From the NCBI GenBank assembly GCA_009917445.1, contig QZEE01000015.1, positions 37,204-101,203 on the forward strand: a DNA stretch of 64,000 bases, in the 5' to 3' direction. The notes below the pieces were generated by a model, which was given only the letters and a program-made list of their open reading frames with translations, made no database searches and was not told the DNA's origin. Position 1 is the stretch's first letter. Each line of letters begins with the position of its first letter. This DNA comes from a bacterium D16-76 (GTDB lineage Bacteria; Bacillota; Clostridia; Oscillospirales; Acutalibacteraceae). Made by a program: the position numbers and the translations under genes. Positions 7,737-15,658 of the stretch are shown here, piece by piece.

Positions 7737-9527
7737 TTACCCAATGGGCTCAAAATCCGCCGCGCCGTGCTTGCACAGGGGGCATACGTAATCCTCGGGC
7801 AGCTCGTCGCCCTCATACACATAGCCGCACACCTTGCACACAAAGCCCTTTTTCCCTTCCAGCTGGGGCCTGGGCTTCACGTAATTCTGGTAGTAGGTGT
7901 AGGTCATGGTCTCATTGCTGTTGATAACCCGGGCCTCGGTAACGCTGCAAATAAACATCCCGTGGGTATCCAGGTCCACATACTGTTCCACCTTCAAAGA
8001 CATAAAGGAGTTAATAAACCGGGACAGGAACACCAGCCCGTTATCCGACCGCAGCACCTCTTCCCCGGCAAACTTGTCGGCCGTGCGGCCGCTTTGGAAG
8101 CCAAAGTTCTCAAAGACCGAGAAAGGCGCGTCCTGGCTCAGGCAGTTGATGTTCATCTTGCCGGTCTGCTGGATGACATGGTGGGAGTAGTTCTCCTTGT
8201 TGATAGTCACCGCAATGCGGTTGGGGGTGTTGGTCACCTGGGTAACGGTGTTCACAATCAGCCCGTTGTCCTTCTTGCCGTCGTTGCTGGTGATCACATA
8301 CAAACCATAGCCAATGTTAAAGAGGGCCGTCATGTCGTGCTTGTCCGCGGTGTCGTCCTGCTGGGCCAGATAATCCCGGCACAGCTCCCGGGCCAGCTCC
8401 TCCAGCTTCTCGCTGCTTTCAGCGTTCAAAGCCGAGCGGATGGTGACCGTAGGCCCAGCTATGGTGATCTTCCGGCTCTTCTCCAGCATGCCCTTCATGA
8501 CCTTGGCCGCCATGGGGGCCCAGGTGCCGTTCTCAATAAAAGCCACCGTGCGGTTCTGATAATTCCGCTCAGTAAGGTGGTGCAGGAATGTGCGCATATA
8601 GGGGAAAATCTCCGCGTTATAGGTGGTGGTAGCCAGCACCAGCTTGTTATAGCGGAAAGCATCCTCTACCGCCTCGGCCATGTCGCAGCGGGCCAGGTCA
8701 AACAAAGACACCTTCGGGCAGCCCATCTGCCGCAGCTTTTCCGCAAACTGTTCCACAGCCCGGCGGGTGTTGCCGTACACCGAAGTATAGGCAATGACAA
8801 TGCCCTCGCTCTCCGGGGTATAAGAGGACCACAAATCATACAAATGCAGGTAGTGCCCCAGGTTCTCCTTCAGCACCGGCCCATGCAGGGGGCATATGAC
8901 CTGGATATCCAGCCCCGCCGCCTTTTTCAGCAAAGCCTGCACCTGGGCGCCATACTTGCCCACAATGCCGATAAAGTACCGCCTGGCCTCGCAGTCCCAG
9001 GGCTCTTCCACGTCCAACGCCCCAAACTTGCCAAAGCCGTCGGCCGAAAACAGCACCTTGTCCGTGCTGTCATAAGTCACCAGAACCTCCGGCCAGTGCA
9101 CCATAGGGGCGGCCACAAAGGTAAAGGTGTGCCTGCCGGTAACCAGGGTGTCGCCCTCGGCCACCACCATCTGCCTCTCGGCAAAGTCGGTGCCAAAGAA
9201 CTGCCCCATCATGGCAAAGGCCTTTGCGCTGGAAACAATGGTGGTCTCCTTATACATCTGCATAAAGCTGTGTATGCTGGCCGAGTGGTCGGGCTCCATG
9301 TGCTGCACGATCAAATAATCCGGCTGGCGGCCGTCCAAAACATTTTGGAGGTTGTCCAGCCACTGGTGGGTAAAACGGGCGTCCACTGTGTCAAATACAG
9401 CAGTCTTGTCGTCCATCACCACATAAGAGTTATACGCCATGCCGTTTGGCACCACATACTGGCCTTCAAACAGGTCTACCTGGTGGTCGTTCACGCCTAC
9501 ATACCGGATGTCTTTTGTAATTTCCAT
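7737..9527 (-). CDS. Flavodiiron protein with fused flavin reductase and rubredoxin domains
   Basis: A four-module oxygen- or nitric-oxide-reducing enzyme for oxidative defence in an anaerobe. The order is: metallo-beta-lactamase diiron domain (residues about 1-245, ligands His76, Glu78, Asp80 and His81 in HMEPDH, then VHWPE, and CPLHGPV), an FMN flavodoxin domain (AYTSVYGNTRRAVEQF, about 250-390), a flavin-reductase-like FMN domain (NIGYGLYVITS to about 540), and a C-terminal rubredoxin with CKVCGY and CPLCK. Electrons can thus pass from rubredoxin or flavin reductase to the FMN and diiron site in one chain. Two ATG codons sit at 9533 and 9527; the second (MEITKDIRYVGVND) is preferred because AAGGAGC ends one base before the first but seven bases before the second, and it matches the family start. 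Confidence 0.92.
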   Translation of the reverse strand: MEITKDIRYVGVNDHQVDLFEGQYVVPNGMAYNSYVVMDDKTAVFDTVDARFTHQWLDNLQNVLDGRQPDYLIVQHMEPDHSASIHSFMQMYKETTIVSSAKAFAMMGQFFGTDFAERQMVVAEGDTLVTGRHTFTFVAAPMVHWPEVLVTYDSTDKVLFSADGFGKFGALDVEEPWDCEARRYFIGIVGKYGAQVQALLKKAAGLDIQVICPLHGPVLKENLGHYLHLYDLWSSYTPESEGIVIAYTSVYGNTRRAVEQFAEKLRQMGCPKVSLFDLARCDMAEAVEDAFRYNKLVLATTTYNAEIFPYMRTFLHHLTERNYQNRTVAFIENGTWAPMAAKVMKGMLEKSRKITIAGPTVTIRSALNAESSEKLEELARELCRDYLAQQDDTADKHDMTALFNIGYGLYVITSNDGKKDNGLIVNTVTQVTNTPNRIAVTINKENYSHHVIQQTGKMNINCLSQDAPFSVFENFGFQSGRTADKFAGEEVLRSDNGLVFLSRFINSFMSLKVEQYVDLDTHGMFICSVTEARVINSNETMTYTYYQNYVKPRPQLEGKKGFVCKVCGYVYEGDELPEDYVCPLCKHGAADFEPIG

Positions 9528-9741
9528 AGCCATGCTCCTTTTTTATATTCAGCCGCCCAGCCGGGCAGGCCGGCATTTACACATACACACTAGTATAGCA
9601 CATTTTTTCCCAATTGCATAGGCCTTTCCCGCCATTTTGCCAAATTCCCGTCCCCGCCCGCCAGACTGGCCGGCCCCGCCCAGCTCCGGCCACACCCCTT
9701 GCCGCCTTCGCAACTTTATTTGTGAATTTTTACAAAAGGGC

Positions 9742-9770
9742 TTGACTTTCCCCGCAAATTCCGTTCTAAT
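9742..9770 (+). promoter_or_regulatory. Promoter of the MFS transporter gene
   Basis: TTGACT, 17 bases, TCTAAT, ending 34 bases before the ATG. Spacing and both boxes are close to sigma-A consensus. Confidence 0.65.
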
Positions 9771-9804
9771 TAGGGTACTACAAACATAAGCGGGGTCAAT
9801 CACC

Positions 9805-10977
9805 ATGAAAACTCTCTGGAGGCATTATAAAGGCAGCTATTTCTGCTACATACTCACCTTCTTCTTTTACTTTATGGCCATGGCGCTTTTCAGCTCGGTG
9901 CTGTCCGTATACCTGACAGACATTGGCAAAAGCGCCGCGGAAATGTCCTTCATCATTTCCGCCTCAGGCCTTTTCTCCTTTGCCATGGTTCCAGCCGTGG
10001 GCTATCTCAACGACCTGACCCGCAGGCCCCGCCTTATCAGCGGCCTGCTGCTTTTAGGGGTGGGCCTGCTGGGGCTGGTGTTCGCCCTGTGCCGCGGCAT
10101 CTGGGCGCTTTTCCTCCTGGACGGCCTTATTATGTCCTTTATCAACAGCATCATGCCCATCAGCGAGCGCATGGCCGGCCAAAGCAAATACCGCTACGGC
10201 GTCCTGCGGGTATGGGGCACCCTGGGCTATGCCGTAGGCGCCCAGTGCGCGGGCCTGGCCGTGCAGTATTTCCCGCCCATGGCGCTGTTTGCCGGGCTGC
10301 TTATTTCCTGTGCCCTTACGGTGCTGGGCTTTGCGGGCACCGAGGAAAAGGACCCCCCAGCCCCCAGCCAAAGCCCCCGCCCCCAAAAGCCCCCCCTGTC
10401 CTCCTTGGTGCAAAACCGGCATTTCCTGTTGTACGTGCTGGCGGCCTGCCTTTTTGCCGGCTGCTCCGGCGTCAATATGAACCTGGCCCCCATCCTCCTG
10501 GGCCGGCTGGGGGTGGCCACAGGCATGGTAGGCACCGTGCTCTTTTTCAGTACCCTTATCGAAATCCCCCTTATCCTTTTTTCCCACAAATACATGGATA
10601 AATTCTCCGGCAAAGCCCTCATGCTCACCAGCTTTGCCATCATCACCGTGCAGTTCCTGTTCTACGGGATCTCCACCTCCCCCACCGTAGTGGTTGCGGT
10701 CATGGTGCTGCTCAAGGCCGTCGCCTCCACCCTTTTCCAAATGATCACCCTGAAAATGGTGCGCAACCTGCTGCCCTCCGCCCTCACCACCACGGGCCTC
10801 TCGGTTATCAATTCCCTAAACAGCGTCTCCACCATCCTGCTGCAAAACGCCGGGGGCCTTGTCACCGACCGCTTCGGCATCCAGATCCTGTACCTGTGCC
10901 TGGCCGTACTCACCGGCCTGGGCATGCTGCTGGCCCTGGGCCTGCCCGCCGGCAACCGGGAAAAGGTCTTCTCGTAA
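9805..10977 (+). CDS. Major facilitator superfamily transporter
   Basis: A 390-residue inner-membrane transporter with about twelve hydrophobic helices. The loop between helices 2 and 3 carries a motif-A-like GYLNDLTRRPRL, and the central cytoplasmic loop (TEEKDPPAPSQSPRPQKPP) splits the two six-helix halves. The overall look is that of the MFS_1-like/nucleoside-proton symporter branch, but the substrate cannot be told from sequence. It has its own promoter and is followed directly after the stop codon by a type-A repeat, so it is probably a single-gene unit. No ribosome site stronger than GCGGGGT is visible before the ATG. Confidence 0.85.
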   Translation: MKTLWRHYKGSYFCYILTFFFYFMAMALFSSVLSVYLTDIGKSAAEMSFIISASGLFSFAMVPAVGYLNDLTRRPRLISGLLLLGVGLLGLVFALCRGIWALFLLDGLIMSFINSIMPISERMAGQSKYRYGVLRVWGTLGYAVGAQCAGLAVQYFPPMALFAGLLISCALTVLGFAGTEEKDPPAPSQSPRPQKPPLSSLVQNRHFLLYVLAACLFAGCSGVNMNLAPILLGRLGVATGMVGTVLFFSTLIEIPLILFSHKYMDKFSGKALMLTSFAIITVQFLFYGISTSPTVVVAVMVLLKAVASTLFQMITLKMVRNLLPSALTTTGLSVINSLNSVSTILLQNAGGLVTDRFGIQILYLCLAVLTGLGMLLALGLPAGNREKVFS

Positions 10978-11042
10978 ATTTTAGGATCAAACCCTTTTTT
11001 AAAAGGGTTTGTGGGGTGTGGGGCAAGGCCCCACGGCCTGCC
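10978..11042 (+). repeat. Type-A dispersed intergenic repeat (forward copy)
   Basis: Begins on the base after the transporter stop codon. It contains GGATCAAACCC, the CCCTTTTTTAAAAGGG stem and the GTGGGGC/GCCCCAC hairpin. This copy is nearly the full consensus and is the best reference for the family. Confidence 0.75.
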
Positions 11043-11045
11043 CCC

Positions 11046-11074
11046 TAGACATCCCCAACCCATTGGTGTATACT
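11046..11074 (+). promoter_or_regulatory. Promoter of the HAD phosphatase operon
   Basis: TAGACA-17 bases-TATACT, 22 bases before the ATG, directly after the type-A repeat. Confidence 0.55.
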
Positions 11075-11096
11075 AGGGTAAAAAGGAGAGATCCCC

Positions 11097-11816
11097 ATGC
11101 TGCGCTGCGTCCTCTTTGACATCGACAACACCCTCCTGCTCAAAAAGCCCACCATCCCGGAAAAGGTCTTCCAGCTGGCCGCCCCGGGCCACCCCTCCCT
11201 GCAAATGGACGACGTAGAAAAAGCCTATGCCGCCAGCGAGCTGTGGCAGGGCGCGCAGATACAGAAGGAGAACGAGACCGGCGTGCGCATGCCCGACGAA
11301 GAATACCTGGCAAACGTGGCCGCCGTTTACCAGGAGGCCTTGGGCCTGGATGGGGAGGCCTGCCGGGCCCTTACGGAGCTTTTCAGCCGCAGCTGCAAAA
11401 AAGCTTACCAGCTTATGCCTGGCGCCAAAGGCCTTTTGTCCCAGCTGAAAGAAAAGGGCCTGCCCTTGGGCATCGTCAGCAACAACCACACCGGCATACG
11501 CCAGGCGCTGGAGGAAATGGGCATCGCCAGCTTTTTCAGCTGCGTGGTCCTTTCAGAAGAAGCGGGCCTCTATAAGCCAGACCCCCAAATCCTGCGGCTG
11601 GCCTGCCAAAACCTGGGCGTCCCCTGCGAAGAGGCCCTATACGTGGGCGACCACCCCTTTGACGTGCTCTGCGCCCATTCAGCCGGCATGAAAGCCATCT
11701 GGCTGCCCGCCAACCGCTTTATGGCCGTGCCCGACTTTATAGGCCCGCCAGACTACACCATCCACACCCTGCCCGAAGCCGCGGCCATCCTGCTGCCCCT
11801 GGCCGGCGCGCAATAG
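11097..11816 (+). CDS. HAD-family phosphatase
   Basis: A 239-residue haloacid-dehalogenase-type hydrolase, probably a cytoplasmic phosphatase for a small phosphorylated metabolite. Motif I is FDIDNTL with nucleophile Asp8 and acid/base Asp10; motif II is the Ser in GIVSNNHTG; motif III is the Lys in LYKPDPQI; motif IV is YVGDHPFDV. A helical cap domain (roughly residues 20-95) lies between motifs I and II, as in the YjjG/phosphoglycolate-phosphatase group. AAGGAGAG precedes the start. It is followed after 22 bp by the gene at 11839, probably in one operon. Confidence 0.88.
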   Translation: MLRCVLFDIDNTLLLKKPTIPEKVFQLAAPGHPSLQMDDVEKAYAASELWQGAQIQKENETGVRMPDEEYLANVAAVYQEALGLDGEACRALTELFSRSCKKAYQLMPGAKGLLSQLKEKGLPLGIVSNNHTGIRQALEEMGIASFFSCVVLSEEAGLYKPDPQILRLACQNLGVPCEEALYVGDHPFDVLCAHSAGMKAIWLPANRFMAVPDFIGPPDYTIHTLPEAAAILLPLAGAQ

Positions 11817-11838
11817 CTGAAACGGAAGGAGCAAACCT

Positions 11839-12651
11839 ATGGAAAAGCAATTCCCCCGCACCCAGGTAGAGGGCGTCTCCCTCTCCCGCATGCTCATCGG
11901 CACCAACTGGCTCTTAGGCTGGAGCCACACCAGCCCCTCAGCCGACGAAATGATCAAACGCCGCTACGACAGCGCCCAGGCCTTCAAGCCGGTTTTAGAG
12001 GCCTTTTTGCGCCACGGGGTCGATACCATCATGGCCCCCTTTGCCCTGTCGCCTGAGCTTACCCAGGCCGTCAAAGAGACCGAACAGCACCTGGGCCGGG
12101 AGATCATTATGGTAGAGACCCCACACCTGAACGTAGAAGACACCCCCCAGGCCCGCCGGGAAGCGGAGCGCCTGGTAAAAGCGGCCGCCAAGCGCGGGGC
12201 CAGACTGTGCCTCATCCACCAGTGCAAAACCGACGCCCTGATCGACCGGAACCTCCGCCAGATCCCCCGCCTGGACGACTACACCAAAATGATCCGGGAC
12301 GCCGGCATGGTCCCCGGCCTCTCTACCCACGTGCCCGAGGCCGTCACCTATTCCGACGAAAACGGCTACGATGTGCAGACCTATATCCAAATCTTCAACT
12401 GCATGGGCTTCCTCATGCCCATTGAGATTGAGACCGTAGCCTCCACCATCCACCATGCCCAAAAGCCCGTCATCACCATCAAAGCCATGGCCGCCGGTCG
12501 CTGTTCCCCCTACGTAGGCCTAACCTTCTCCTGGAACGCCATCCGTCCCCAGGACATGGTCACCGTAGGTGCCTTCTCCCCCCAGGAAGCCGAGGAAGAC
12601 ATCGGCATCTCCCTGGCCGCCCTAGAGCACCGCTTCCCCCACCTGGGCTAA
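11839..12651 (+). CDS. Unrecognised protein, possibly a TIM-barrel (aldo/keto-reductase-like) fold
   Basis: A 270-residue soluble protein that I do not recognise with certainty. The N-terminus LSRMLIGTNWLLGW and the C-terminus TVGAFSPQEAEEDIGISLAAL are like the first strand and last helix of aldo/keto reductases, and alternating strands and helices between them fit a TIM barrel. The usual AKR catalytic Asp-Tyr-Lys-His set is not obvious; instead there are VETPHLNVED, LIHQCKTDALIDR, STHVPEAV and TIKAMAAGR. Start supported by GGAAGGAGC. It is probably co-transcribed with the HAD phosphatase, hinting at a shared small-molecule pathway. Activity is unassigned. Confidence 0.75.
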   Translation: MEKQFPRTQVEGVSLSRMLIGTNWLLGWSHTSPSADEMIKRRYDSAQAFKPVLEAFLRHGVDTIMAPFALSPELTQAVKETEQHLGREIIMVETPHLNVEDTPQARREAERLVKAAAKRGARLCLIHQCKTDALIDRNLRQIPRLDDYTKMIRDAGMVPGLSTHVPEAVTYSDENGYDVQTYIQIFNCMGFLMPIEIETVASTIHHAQKPVITIKAMAAGRCSPYVGLTFSWNAIRPQDMVTVGAFSPQEAEEDIGISLAALEHRFPHLG

Positions 12652-12657
12652 CCCATC

Positions 12658-12790
12658 CCAAGGAGCCTCCGGCGGCTTAGGGGTTTTACCCCTAAGGACC
12701 CCGAAGCAACGCTAACGCGAAGCGTTTGCGTTTGCCCACACTTTGAAGAAGGTGATCCATTCGTTTCACGAATGGACGAAACTTTTACCT
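12658..12790. repeat. Degenerate intergenic repeat cluster
   Basis: Contains CCTCCGGCGGCTTAGGGG/CCCCTAAGG, and the hairpin CCATTCG-TTTCA-CGAATGG (12757-12775) followed by the GGACGAAACTTTT tail also seen at 20213. It is a diverged inverted type-A copy. Confidence 0.5.
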
Positions 12791-12803
12791 TGCCCACACA
12801 AAG

Positions 12804-12857
12804 AAAAGACCATCCCCGGCCAGGTGCCCCGCCGGGAGTGGTCTTGTTTTTGTGTAT
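12804..12857 (+). terminator. Rho-independent terminator
   Basis: A long stem formed by AAGACCA..CCCGGC and GCCGGG..TGGTCTT followed by GTTTTTGTG. It ends the HAD/TIM-barrel operon; the A-rich 5' side could also serve the converging lipid kinase gene. Confidence 0.75.
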
Positions 12858-12882
12858 AGGGCCAAAGGGTGGCAGGCCCTTT

Positions 12883-13770
12883 TTACCAAAAGAGCTCCCA
12901 GGCCCCCGGGCACACCTGGGCCTCCACCCGTTCCCCCCCGGCGCAGTATTCGCCGTCCAGGGACCAGGGCATAGGCTCCTTGCAGGTAAACACCGCCCCC
13001 CGGGTATGGGTAAAGGTGATCAGCTCTTCATCCGGCTTGCCGCTCATAAGCGCCAGCAGAATCCGGTTAAGCTCGTGCAGGCTTTTGGGCCGCTTCACCA
13101 AACTCAATTCAAAAAGCCCGTCCTGGGGGCCTACCTTTTCCGGGTCCAGCTTAATAACGCCCCCCAGGGAAGTAGAGTTGCTCACCCCGCCATACAGGTA
13201 TTCCCCCTCATAGACCCCGCCCTCCGCGGTCTCCACGCGGGCCTCATAGGCCTGCAAAGCCGGCAGCTCCTTAATGCCCTCGATCACATAAGCCAAATGC
13301 CCCAAAGAGTTTTTCAAGCTCTGGGTGGTGTTGTAAGAAGACTGGGTAAAGGCCCCAAAGGACGCCACATACAAAAAGCTGCGCCCGTTCATCTGCCCCA
13401 GATCCAGGGCCCTGGGCTTCCCCATGGCAATAAAGGACGCCGCCTTTACCGGCTCCTTGGGGATGCCCAAAAAGGTGGCAAAGTCGTTGGTAGTCCCCGC
13501 CGGTATATACCCCAGGGGGCGCAGGGCCCCTTCCCGCCGCAGCAGGTCCACCGTGTCGCTCAGGGTGCCGTCCCCGCCGCAGACCACCAGGCGTTCCGGC
13601 CTCTTCTCCATGGCCAGCCGCACCGCCTGTTCTCCCTGCTCCTTCGAAGCCGTCTCCACGACCTCCACGTCGCCGCCCCCGGCCGCAAACACCTCCCGTA
13701 CCGGCCCTATCTCCCGCAAAATCCCTTGCTTCCCCGCGTTGGCATTTACCAGCAGCATGGTTTTCATCAC
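12883..13770 (-). CDS. Diacylglycerol/sphingosine kinase-like lipid kinase (DagK catalytic domain)
   Basis: A 295-residue member of the diacylglycerol kinase catalytic family (YegS/BmrU/DgkB type), which phosphorylates a membrane lipid using ATP. The nucleotide-binding signature GGDGT is at residues 65-69, preceded by VNANAGKQG and followed by GYIPAGTTNDFATFLGIP. The C-terminal beta domain ends in a SLDGEY-type motif. Annotated from a GTG at 13770, with an ATG one codon later (13767) as an equal alternative; GGGAGG lies seven to ten bases upstream. It begins 13 bp after the ABC subunit gene at 13784 and is very likely the last gene of that operon. Confidence 0.87.
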   Translation of the reverse strand: MMKTMLLVNANAGKQGILREIGPVREVFAAGGGDVEVVETASKEQGEQAVRLAMEKRPERLVVCGGDGTLSDTVDLLRREGALRPLGYIPAGTTNDFATFLGIPKEPVKAASFIAMGKPRALDLGQMNGRSFLYVASFGAFTQSSYNTTQSLKNSLGHLAYVIEGIKELPALQAYEARVETAEGGVYEGEYLYGGVSNSTSLGGVIKLDPEKVGPQDGLFELSLVKRPKSLHELNRILLALMSGKPDEELITFTHTRGAVFTCKEPMPWSLDGEYCAGGERVEAQVCPGAWELFW

Positions 13771-13783
13771 AACGTGCCCTCCC

Positions 13784-15658
13784 TTAAGACGCCTGCGCGC
13801 CCTCGAATTGGCTCCTGTACAGCTCCGCGTAGAAGCCGTTTTGGGCCATTAACTGGTCATGGGTGCCCTGCTCCACAATGTCCCCGTCCTTCATGCACAA
13901 AATCAAGTCCGCGTTGCGGATGGTGGAAAGCCGGTGGGCAATCACAAAGCTGGTGCGCCCCTCCATCAAGTTATCCATAGCCCGCTGCAATAAGACCTCC
14001 GTGCGGGTGTCTACCGAGCTGGTGGCCTCGTCCAGAATCATCACCCGGGGGTCCGCTAAAATAGCCCGGGCAATGGTCAAAAGCTGCCTCTGCCCCTGGG
14101 ACACCCCTTCGCCGTCCTCGCTGAGCACCATCTGGTACCCCCCTGGCAGGGTGCGGATAAAGTGGTCGGCCTGGGCGGCCTTAGCCGCTTCCACCACCTC
14201 TTCGTCCGTAGCCCCCAGCCGCCCATAGCGGATGTTCTCCATGATCGTAGCGTTATACAGCCACGCGTCCTGCAATACCATGCCGAATTCCGTGCGCAGG
14301 TCCTCCCGGGTAAAGTCTGTCACCGGGTGGCCGTCCAGGGTGATCTCCCCGCCGTCCAAATCGTAAAACCGCATCAAAAGCTTCACCAGCGTCGTCTTCC
14401 CCGCGCCGGTAGGCCCCACAATGGCCACCTTCTGCCCGGCCTTTACCACCGCTGAAAAATCCTTGATTACCGGCTCCTGGGGCCCGTTATAGCCAAAGCG
14501 CACATGGGAGAAGGCAATCGCCCCCTCAATGTCCTCTTGGGCTAGGATAGCCCGGGCCTCGCCGGGGTATTCCTCTTCCCCGCCCAAAAACGCGAAGATG
14601 CGCTCCGCCGCCGCCACTGTCATTTGCAGCTGGCTGGAGATATTGGCCAGCTGCGTCACCGGCTGGGTAAAGCTGCGCACATACTGGATAAACGCCTGTA
14701 TCCCGCCAATGGTCATGCTGCCCCCGGCGGCCATAGCCGCGCCGGCCACGCACACCGCTACATAGCCCAGGTTCCCCACAAAGCCCATCACCGGCTGCAT
14801 CAGCCCAGAAAGGAAATTTGCCTTCCACCCGGCCTCATACAGCTTCTCATTCTCCTTGTCAAAGTCCGCCGTAGCCTGCTGTTCCCGCCCAAAGGCTTTC
14901 AGCACCAGGTGCCCGCCGTACATTTCCTCCACCTGGCCGTTTACCTGGCCCAAATACTCCTGCTGCCCCCTAAAATGCCGCTGGGACACCTTCACAATGC
15001 CCAGCACCAGCCCTAGGGACACCGGCAGCATAGCCAGCACCACCAGGGTCAGCTGCCAGCTTATGGTGAGCATAAGCACCAGCACCCCCACCATGGTGCA
15101 CACCGAGGTGATCACCTGGGTAATGCTCTGGGACAGGGAATTGGACAAGGCGTCCACATCGTTTGTCATGCGGGACAGCACCTCGCCCTGGGTGGTCTTG
15201 TGGAAATAGGAAAGGGGCAGGCAGTTGATCTTATGGGTGATAGCGCCCCGCAGGTTATAGTACACCTGGGTCGATACCCCCGCCATAATATGCCCCTGCA
15301 GGTACGAGAACCCGGCGCTCACCAGGTACAGCCCGCCCAAAGCCAGCAGCACCTTCCCAATATAGCCAAAGTCGATCCCCTCCCCGGCCCCGGTAATGGT
15401 GCGCATAAGCCCCGCCGCCAGTTCATCCGTAGCCAGGGCCAGCACCTTCGGCCCCAAAATAGAGAACACCGTAGAAACCGCCGCAAAAAGCATAACCAGC
15501 ACCAGCAGCCCCCGGAAAGGCTTCAAATACCGCAGCAGCTCCCGGCCGCTGCGCTTAAAGTTTTCCGCCTTCTCCCCCCCGGCGCCCATAGGCCCAGGCC
15601 CAGGATGGGGGCCGTGGGGCCGCATAGGGGCGGGCCTGTTCTTCTCCCTCTCGCTCAT
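13784..15658 (-). CDS. Heterodimeric ABC exporter, catalytically canonical subunit
   Basis: A 624-residue half-transporter: six-helix type I exporter domain (about residues 45-340) followed by a nucleotide-binding domain. Walker A is GPTGAGKTTL, Walker B with catalytic Glu is VMILDEATSS, the switch His is in VIAHRLST, but the signature is VSQGQRQ rather than LSGGQ. The 40-residue N-terminal tail is rich in Pro, Gly, Met and His (PMRPHGPHPGPGPMG). Its start overlaps the stop of the 956-residue partner by four bases, so the two are co-translated. With the partner it should form a multidrug or lipid exporter of the BmrCD/LmrCD kind. Substrate unknown. Confidence 0.92.
   Translation of the reverse strand: MSEREKNRPAPMRPHGPHPGPGPMGAGGEKAENFKRSGRELLRYLKPFRGLLVLVMLFAAVSTVFSILGPKVLALATDELAAGLMRTITGAGEGIDFGYIGKVLLALGGLYLVSAGFSYLQGHIMAGVSTQVYYNLRGAITHKINCLPLSYFHKTTQGEVLSRMTNDVDALSNSLSQSITQVITSVCTMVGVLVLMLTISWQLTLVVLAMLPVSLGLVLGIVKVSQRHFRGQQEYLGQVNGQVEEMYGGHLVLKAFGREQQATADFDKENEKLYEAGWKANFLSGLMQPVMGFVGNLGYVAVCVAGAAMAAGGSMTIGGIQAFIQYVRSFTQPVTQLANISSQLQMTVAAAERIFAFLGGEEEYPGEARAILAQEDIEGAIAFSHVRFGYNGPQEPVIKDFSAVVKAGQKVAIVGPTGAGKTTLVKLLMRFYDLDGGEITLDGHPVTDFTREDLRTEFGMVLQDAWLYNATIMENIRYGRLGATDEEVVEAAKAAQADHFIRTLPGGYQMVLSEDGEGVSQGQRQLLTIARAILADPRVMILDEATSSVDTRTEVLLQRAMDNLMEGRTSFVIAHRLSTIRNADLILCMKDGDIVEQGTHDQLMAQNGFYAELYRSQFEGAQAS

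Noticed and set aside
7587..9593. 668-codon open frame on the plus strand
   Set aside because: Antisense to the flavodiiron gene, whose four domains are unmistakable.
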